Shown piece after piece: positions 1 to 4,070 of a stretch of DNA of 5,896 nucleotides. Source of the DNA: CAZIWJ01 sp964542855. GTDB taxonomy: Bacteria; Bacteroidota; Bacteroidia; Cytophagales; Cyclobacteriaceae. The position numbers and the translations under genes were made by a program. The stretch covers positions 1 to 5,896 of the forward strand of contig CAZIWJ010000226.1 in assembly GCA_964542855.1 (NCBI GenBank), given 5' to 3'. Position 1 is the stretch's first letter. The number at the start of each line of letters is the position of its first letter. The notes beneath the pieces were generated by a model. The model saw only the letters and a program-made list of their open reading frames with translations, was not told the origin of the DNA and did not search any database.

Positions 1-106
1 GTGTTACCACGCAAGGGCCAGCCTGAACTACGGTGCAAGCAGTGCTTTTACCGTCTTCGGTGAAGATGCTGGTCATTCCTATTTTTTTTCCTATTATACC
101 TGACAT
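1..106 (-). CDS. rplC: 50S ribosomal protein L3, N-terminal fragment (cut by window edge)
   Basis: The first 35 codons are visible; the gene continues past the left edge. L3 is an early-assembling 23S rRNA-binding protein of the large subunit whose central loop reaches toward the peptidyl transferase centre. The visible translation begins MSGIIGKKIGMTSIF and goes on with a TEDG-type segment and VVQAGPCVVT, which is the conserved N-terminus of bacterial L3. The ATG at 106-104 is the natural start because it gives exactly the family's N-terminus. The gene follows rpsJ by 177 bases, far more than the 2-8 base gaps inside the upstream operon, and has its own consensus promoter. It probably opens the rplC-rplD-rplW-rplB ribosomal protein operon, although those genes lie outside the window. 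No clear Shine-Dalgarno sits before the start; the bases there are A/T-rich. The family call is secure despite the short fragment. Confidence 0.95.
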   Translation of the reverse strand, partial: MSGIIGKKIGMTSIFTEDGKSTACTVVQAGPCVVT

Positions 107-155
107 TACTACTTAATTCAGTATTTTAACCTCTTCCCCAACTGTAAAAGGATTG

Positions 156-186
156 CAAAACTAGGGAAAGCATTCTTTTAATCAAA
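156..186 (-). promoter_or_regulatory. Bacteroidota-type promoter for rplC
   Basis: Read on the minus strand, a TTTG element (186-183) is followed by 19 bases and then TAGTTTTG (163-156). This is an exact match to the Bacteroidota housekeeping consensus of TTTG at -33, a 19-21 base spacer and TAnnTTTG at -7. Transcription should begin a few bases downstream of 156, giving an untranslated leader of roughly 40-45 bases before the rplC ATG at 106. The promoter lies downstream of the terminator behind rpsJ, which supports the idea that rplC starts a new transcription unit. The match is seen directly; activity is inferred. Confidence 0.75.
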
Positions 187-212
187 ATAATTCCATTTGT
201 TTATTAACTAAC

Positions 213-260
213 GAACCAACTGCACAAAAAGAAACCAACCCGCTTATTGCAGATTGGTTC
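213..260 (-). repeat. Larger inverted repeat overlapping the rpsJ terminator
   Basis: The upstream terminator arm can also pair with a second copy of its partner further downstream. Bases 260-248 pair with 224-213, giving 12 pairs with a single bulged U at 253 and a 23-base loop (247-225). That loop contains the terminator's own 3' arm and the U-tract, so the two folds exclude each other. The TTGGTTC core is present twice downstream (within 238-231 and 219-213), which is why both pairings exist. The complementarity is seen in the sequence; any regulatory role is inference. Confidence 0.55.
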
Positions 261-261
261 C
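226..261 (-). terminator. Intrinsic terminator after rpsJ
   Basis: On the minus-strand RNA, bases 261-249 pair with 243-231 in an uninterrupted 13-bp stem that includes three G-U pairs, closed by an AAUAA loop (248-244). Five U residues (230-226) follow at once. The stem begins 22 bases after the rpsJ stop codon (286-284). Stem, short loop and U-tract together form a standard Rho-independent terminator for the rpsL-rpsG-fusA-rpsJ operon. The U-tract is short and then broken by G, so some readthrough into rplC is plausible. Confidence 0.8.
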
Positions 262-283
262 TGTAAGTGTAACGTATATGTTA

Positions 284-589
284 TTATACTTTAATTTCTA
301 CGTGTACCCCACTTGCCAGCTCAAGTCTCATCAGTGCCTCAACGGTTTTAGAACTGTTTGAGTAGATGTCAATCAGTCTCTTAAAAGTAGACAGCTGAAA
401 CTGTTCCCTCGCTTTTTTATTCACGTGCGGCGAACGCAATACGGTGTAAACCTGCTTTTCGGTAGGCAGTGGTATAGGGCCACTAACTATCGCCCCGGTG
501 GTTTTTACAGCACGTACAATGCGCTCGGCACTTTTATCAACCAGGTTATGGTCGTATGATTTTAGCTTTATTCTGATCTTCTGGTTCAT
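284..589 (-). CDS. rpsJ: 30S ribosomal protein S10 (NusE)
   Basis: S10 is a small-subunit head protein contacting 16S rRNA and, as NusE, a partner of NusB and NusG in transcription antitermination and transcription-translation coupling. The 101-residue product is near the usual 100-105. It carries the S10 hallmarks: IRIKLKSYDH near residues 5-14, AVKTTGAIVSGPIPLPT around residues 27-43, and LRSPHVNKKAREQFQ at about 51-65, the last covering the extended rRNA-contacting loop. The start at 589 fits the family length and lies only 2 bases after the fusA stop codon, so translation is probably coupled to fusA. Unlike in Escherichia coli, rpsJ closes this operon instead of opening the S10 operon: a terminator follows it, and rplC has a separate promoter. 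Nothing in the coding region looks damaged. Confidence 0.98.
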   Translation of the reverse strand: MNQKIRIKLKSYDHNLVDKSAERIVRAVKTTGAIVSGPIPLPTEKQVYTVLRSPHVNKKAREQFQLSTFKRLIDIYSNSSKTVEALMRLELASGVHVEIKV

Positions 590-591
590 TA

Positions 592-2727
592 TTATTTCGT
601 TACTGCTTCACCTTTCGCTTTGGCAATGATCTCATCAGCAATATTAGTTGGCACCTGATCGTAATGGGAAAATGTTAGGGTAGCTACCGCACGTCCCGAA
701 GAAATGGTTCGGAGGTCGGTGATGTAGCCAAATAATTCAGACAGCGGCACACTTGCCTTCAATACAGTTGCATTTCCTTTCGAGTCCATTCCTTTCATGA
801 TACCCCGGCGCTTGTTAAGGTCGCCGGTAACAGCACCAGTAAAGTCATCAGGACTAACTACTTCTACCGCCATAACAGGCTCCATTAATACAGGTTTAGC
901 ACTTTTGGCGGCTATCTTATAACCTAATCGAGCAGCCATCTCAAAGCTTAATGAGTCGGAGTCTACGTCGTGGAACGAACCGTCGTAAAGACGAACTTTC
1001 ATCGATTCAATTGGGTAGCCAGCTAAAGGCCCGTTGGCCATTGCACTTTCAAAACCCTTCTGTACCGCGGGAATGAATTCTTTTGGAATCTTACCACCTA
1101 CAATTGCATTATCGAAATGCAAGCCGGGCTTGTCTTCTTCACCGGGTCCAATTTCAAATACGATGTCGGCAAACTTACCCTTACCACCTGTTTGCTTCTT
1201 GTAAACTTCTTTGTGGTCGGCCGATCCGGTTAACGCTTCTTTATAAGCAACCTGTGGTGCACCCTGGTTGATTTCAACCTTGAATTCACGCTTTAGGCGA
1301 TCAATGATGATATCCAGGTGTAGTTCACCCATTCCACGAAGAACAGTCTGGCCTGTATCTTCATCTGTATTTACCACTAACGTAGGGTCTTCTTCTACCA
1401 GTTTAGATATTGCCATACCCAACTTATCTACATCCTCCTGCTTCTTGGGCTCAATGGCGTAACCAATTACCGGCTCAGGGAAGGACATGGATTCTAGTAT
1501 AATCTTACCTTTCTCTTCTACTAATGTATCGCCGGTTTTAATGTCCTTGAATCCAACTCCGGCTGCGATATCACCAGCTTCTACCCGTTCGATCTGGTTC
1601 TGCTTGTTGGAGTGCATCTGCATCAGACGGGAAATTCTTTCTTTCTTACCGGTTCGCATATTATAGATGTAAGAACCGCCGTCTAGTTTACCGGAATAAA
1701 CACGGAAGAATGCCAGGCGACCAACGAAAGGATCAGTGGCAATTTTAAATGCTAGTGCTGCAAATGGCTGGTCGATTTCCGGGCGACGCTCTTCCTCTTC
1801 TTCGGTATCCGGGTTAGTTCCCACAACCGGTGGCAGGTCGATAGGTGAAGGCAAATATTCAATTACTCCGTCGAGTACCGCCTGAACCCCTTTATTCTTG
1901 AAGGCAGAACCGCAATAAACGGGGAACATCTTCATGTCAATTACCGCCTTACGAATACAAACTCTCATCTCTTCAACAGTGATGGAGTCTGGGTCTTCAA
2001 AGAATTTTTCTAACAGTGTATCGTCGTACTCGGCAACGTTTTCAATAAGGTTCTGTCGCCACTCACTAACAGTATCTTCCAGTTCGGCAGGGATGTCAAC
2101 TACCCGGTAAGTCATACCAAAGTTTTCATCATCCCACACTATTGCTTTGTTCAATACCAGGTCAACAACCCCTTTAAATTCTTTCTCGGCACCAATAGGT
2201 ACTTGCAAAGGCACAGGCTTACACCGGAACTTCTCTTCAATGTCTTTTACCACGAAGAAAAAGTCAGCCCCAACCTTATCCATTTTATTTACAAAACAGA
2301 TACGGGGAACACCGTACTTGTCGGCCTGACGCCACACCGTTTCTGATTGCGGTTGAACACCGGCTACTGAATCGAATAGCGCAACTGCACCATCTAATAC
2401 CCTCAGGGAACGCTCTACCTCAACGGTGAAGTCAACGTGACCCGGAGTATCAATAATATTTACCCGGAACTCTTTGGTATCAGGGGTAGATTGCCCCTGC
2501 TCAGTAGGGTAATTCCAAAAGGTAGTGGTGGCAGCAGAAGTAATGGTAATACCTCGTTCCTGCTCTTGTTCCATCCAGTCCATGGTGGCAGCACCGTCGT
2601 GAACTTCTCCAATTTTATGAGACAGTCCGGTGTAGAACAAAATGCGTTCGGTTGTGGTAGTTTTACCGGCATCAATGTGCGCCATGATACCGATATTTCT
2701 TAGGAATTTTAAGTCTTTCTTGGCCAT
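592..2727 (-). CDS. fusA: Translation elongation factor G
   Basis: EF-G is the cytoplasmic GTPase that drives tRNA-mRNA translocation and, with ribosome recycling factor, splits post-termination ribosomes. The 711 residues match the usual ~700. GTPase motifs run in order: P-loop AHIDAGKT (16-23), switch I with RGITIT (58-63), G3 DTPGHVDF (93-100) with catalytic His97, NKMD (147-150) and the G5 GSA (273-275). Domain II begins near residue 320, with FVGRLAFFRVYSGKL in it. Domain III contains GMGELHLDIIIDRL, domain IV the GGKGKFADIVFEI and HDVDSDS segments, and domain V the PVMAVEVVSP and RRG stretches. The G2-G3 connection is about six residues longer than in E. coli. The start at 2727 lies 5 bases after the rpsG stop, and rpsJ follows after 2 bases. 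Placement in the str operon marks this as the canonical EF-G, not one of the divergent EF-G2 paralogues that many Bacteroidota carry elsewhere. Confidence 0.98.
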   Translation of the reverse strand: MAKKDLKFLRNIGIMAHIDAGKTTTTERILFYTGLSHKIGEVHDGAATMDWMEQEQERGITITSAATTTFWNYPTEQGQSTPDTKEFRVNIIDTPGHVDFTVEVERSLRVLDGAVALFDSVAGVQPQSETVWRQADKYGVPRICFVNKMDKVGADFFFVVKDIEEKFRCKPVPLQVPIGAEKEFKGVVDLVLNKAIVWDDENFGMTYRVVDIPAELEDTVSEWRQNLIENVAEYDDTLLEKFFEDPDSITVEEMRVCIRKAVIDMKMFPVYCGSAFKNKGVQAVLDGVIEYLPSPIDLPPVVGTNPDTEEEEERRPEIDQPFAALAFKIATDPFVGRLAFFRVYSGKLDGGSYIYNMRTGKKERISRLMQMHSNKQNQIERVEAGDIAAGVGFKDIKTGDTLVEEKGKIILESMSFPEPVIGYAIEPKKQEDVDKLGMAISKLVEEDPTLVVNTDEDTGQTVLRGMGELHLDIIIDRLKREFKVEINQGAPQVAYKEALTGSADHKEVYKKQTGGKGKFADIVFEIGPGEEDKPGLHFDNAIVGGKIPKEFIPAVQKGFESAMANGPLAGYPIESMKVRLYDGSFHDVDSDSLSFEMAARLGYKIAAKSAKPVLMEPVMAVEVVSPDDFTGAVTGDLNKRRGIMKGMDSKGNATVLKASVPLSELFGYITDLRTISSGRAVATLTFSHYDQVPTNIADEIIAKAKGEAVTK

Positions 2728-2732
2728 ATCTG

Positions 2733-3200
2733 TTAGAACCTGAAATGTGAAAATGCTTTATTTGCTTCTGCCATGCGGTGCGTATCGTCCTTCTTTTTTA
2801 TTGCAGCGCCTTCATTTTTAGATGCTGCAAGGATTTCGCCAGCCAGTCGTTCTGTAATGGTTTTTTCTCCCCGCAGGCGGGCATACTTAATTAACCATTT
2901 AATTGCCAAAGCTGTTTTACGTTCTGCTCTCACTTCCAGGGGTACCTGGAAAGTAGCTCCACCAACCCTCTTGCTTTTCACTTCAACTGCTGGCATTAGG
3001 TTATTCACGGCTTTCTTCCAAATATCAAGACCCGGTTCCCCGGTTTTTTCCTCTACCGTGTCCAGGGCGTCGTAAAGTACCCGGTAGGCCAGGTTCTTTT
3101 TACCCTGGTACATAAAGTTATTCACAAACTTGGTAACCAGCACGTCCTTATACTTGGGGTCTGGTAATACGTATCGCTTCTTTGGTTTAGCTTTTCTCAT
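2733..3200 (-). CDS. rpsG: 30S ribosomal protein S7
   Basis: S7 is a primary 16S rRNA-binding protein that nucleates assembly of the 30S head and contacts mRNA and tRNA near the E site. The 155-residue product has the normal bacterial length. Diagnostic segments are the basic N-terminus with VLPDPKYKD (11-19), the FVNNFMYQGKKNLA region (25-38) corresponding to the S7 family signature, EVKSKRVGGATFQVPLEV (73-90), and the C-terminal KKKDDTHRMAEANKAFSHFRF stretch (from residue 135), nearly the same as in E. coli. The ATG at 3200 gives the standard N-terminus and lies 8 bases after the rpsL stop. In E. coli, S7 represses its own operon through a long structured rpsL-rpsG spacer; 8 bases cannot hold such a site here, so any feedback must work in another way. 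Confidence 0.98.
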   Translation of the reverse strand: MRKAKPKKRYVLPDPKYKDVLVTKFVNNFMYQGKKNLAYRVLYDALDTVEEKTGEPGLDIWKKAVNNLMPAVEVKSKRVGGATFQVPLEVRAERKTALAIKWLIKYARLRGEKTITERLAGEILAASKNEGAAIKKKDDTHRMAEANKAFSHFRF

Positions 3201-3208
3201 CCGATTAC

Positions 3209-3586
3209 TTATTTCTTCTTAGGCCGCTTGGCACCGTACTTTGATCTTCTTTGCAATCTGCCGTTCACACCTGCAGTATCCATGGCTCCACGAACAATGT
3301 GATACCGTACTCCGGGTAAGTCCTTAACCCTTCCTCCACGAATTAGTACTATTGAGTGTTCCTGCAAATTGTGTCCTTCACCAGGGATGTAGGCATTCAC
3401 TTCCCTACCGTTGGTTAAACGGACACGGGCAACCTTTCTCATGGCTGAGTTAGGTTTTTTTGGTGTTGTGGTATAAACTCGGGTACACACTCCTCTCCGC
3501 TGAGGGCAAGAATCTAAAGCAGGAGATTTTGACTTGGAAGTCTGCTTTACTCTGCCCTTTCTTACTAATTGCTGTATTGTCGGCAT
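3209..3586 (-). CDS. rpsL: 30S ribosomal protein S12
   Basis: S12 sits at the 30S decoding centre and helps set accuracy of codon reading. The 125 residues match the family length. TTTPKKPNSAMRKVARVRL (from residue 39) and RGGRVKDLPGVRYHIVRGA (from residue 83) are the two conserved loops facing the A site. Lys43 and Lys88, Met-inclusive numbering as in E. coli, are the residues most often changed in streptomycin-resistant mutants; both are wild type, so S12 gives no sign of streptomycin resistance. Asp89, the residue methylthiolated by RimO in some bacteria, is also present. The start at 3586 yields the standard MPTIQQLVRKGR N-terminus. This is the first gene of the operon with rpsG, fusA and rpsJ, and a consensus promoter lies just upstream. 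The bases before the ATG are A/T-rich (TAAATAA) without a Shine-Dalgarno. Confidence 0.98.
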   Translation of the reverse strand: MPTIQQLVRKGRVKQTSKSKSPALDSCPQRRGVCTRVYTTTPKKPNSAMRKVARVRLTNGREVNAYIPGEGHNLQEHSIVLIRGGRVKDLPGVRYHIVRGAMDTAGVNGRLQRRSKYGAKRPKKK

Positions 3587-3623
3587 TTATTTACACTTTG
3601 TTCTTTTTTTCTAATTGAGGCTG

Positions 3624-3655
3624 CAAAAATATGTAATATAAGTTTAATTACCAAC
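3624..3655 (-). promoter_or_regulatory. Bacteroidota-type promoter for the rpsL-rpsG-fusA-rpsJ operon
   Basis: On the minus strand, GTTG (3655-3652) is followed by 20 bases and then TATTTTTG (3631-3624), an exact TAnnTTTG -7 element. The -33 element keeps the TTG core but has G where the consensus has T. The spacing falls inside the known 19-21 base range. Initiation a few bases downstream of 3624 would leave a leader of about 30 A-rich bases before the rpsL ATG at 3586. The promoter begins only 6 bases after the stop codon of the DUF3467 gene. No terminator separates the two, so readthrough transcripts from upstream may add to expression. Confidence 0.72.
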
Positions 3656-3661
3656 CTTTTA

Positions 3662-3997
3662 CTAGGCTTCCCCCATTGTTCCTCCAAAGTTCAACGGAAT
3701 TCTTGCCACATTTTCCTGGGCTTTGATGCTGCCGTAGGTATCCTCGTACTTCTCGATATTTTCCTGAAGGGCCGCAATTAACCTTTTGGCATGATCGGGG
3801 GTTACAATTACCCGCGATTTTACCCTTGCTTTGGAAGTACCCGGCATTAACCGGATAAAATCTATTACAAACTCACTCCCGGAATGGGCAATGGTTGCCA
3901 GATTCACATAATCACCCTCGGCAATATCGTCAGGAAGTTCTATACTGATCTGGTTTCCTGCTTTTGCTGTGCTTTCTTTTCCGCTTTCTTCTTTCAT
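3662..3997 (-). CDS. DUF3467 family protein, function unknown
   Basis: This 111-residue protein fits the DUF3467 family, small cytoplasmic proteins common in Bacteroidota and often found between rpoC and rpsL. No function is established that I can name. The first 15 residues are polar and low in complexity (MKEESGKESTAKAGN) and probably disordered. The conserved core follows: an acidic segment (18-29), YVNLATIAHSGSEFVIDFI (30-48), the MPGTSKARVKSRVIVT stretch (51-66) and PDHAKRLIAALQENIEKYED (67-86), a likely amphipathic helix. The C-terminal tail is short. There is no signal peptide, membrane segment or Cys/His metal site. The ATG at 3997 is preferred because it keeps the whole family domain, but an unusual context surrounds it: the rpoC terminator's U-tract ends about 15 bases upstream, so the gene seems to lack room for its own promoter. 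Placement among core gene-expression genes suggests, without proving, a link to transcription or translation. Confidence 0.88.
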   Translation of the reverse strand: MKEESGKESTAKAGNQISIELPDDIAEGDYVNLATIAHSGSEFVIDFIRLMPGTSKARVKSRVIVTPDHAKRLIAALQENIEKYEDTYGSIKAQENVARIPLNFGGTMGEA

Positions 3998-4011
3998 AAT
4001 GAAAAGTGTCA

Positions 4012-4051
4012 GAAAAAAACCGGTCCGATTTCTTTAAGAATTCAGACCGGT
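4012..4051 (-). terminator. Intrinsic terminator after rpoC
   Basis: On the minus-strand RNA, bases 4051-4042 (ACCGGUCUGA) pair with 4028-4019 (UCGGACCGGU), a 10-bp stem with one G-U pair and a GC-rich base. The 13-base loop (4041-4029) contains UUCUU and AAGAA, which could pair further. A run of seven T residues (4019-4013), the first of them in the stem, follows. The stem starts 19 bases after the rpoC stop codon (4073-4071). This is a textbook Rho-independent terminator for the operon ending in rpoC. Confidence 0.9.
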
Positions 4052-4070
4052 CATATTCAATTTTGAATGT

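Noticed and set aside
1169..1176. TAnnTTTG match on the minus strand inside fusA
   Set aside because: No TTG or TTTG element lies 19-21 bases upstream, and an isolated 6-base match in 2 kb of coding sequence is expected by chance.
2460..2675. Minus-strand 71-codon frame inside fusA
   Set aside because: It overlaps the EF-G GTPase domain in another frame, and the EF-G frame carries all the family motifs there.
1083..3075. Open plus-strand frames of 60-100 codons opposite fusA and rpsG
   Set aside because: They lie wholly antisense to highly conserved genes and their translations resemble no known family. They look like chance frames opposite constrained coding sequence.
3998..4011. Possible promoter for DUF3467 between the terminator and its ATG
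   Set aside because: Only about 15 bases are available and no -7-like element is seen, so no promoter was annotated.
4055..4068. Small perfect inverted repeat ATTCAA-TT-TTGAAT just after the rpoC stop codon
   Set aside because: The arms are A/T-rich and only 6 bp, with a loop too tight for all pairs to form in RNA. It adds little beside the strong terminator and is likely chance.
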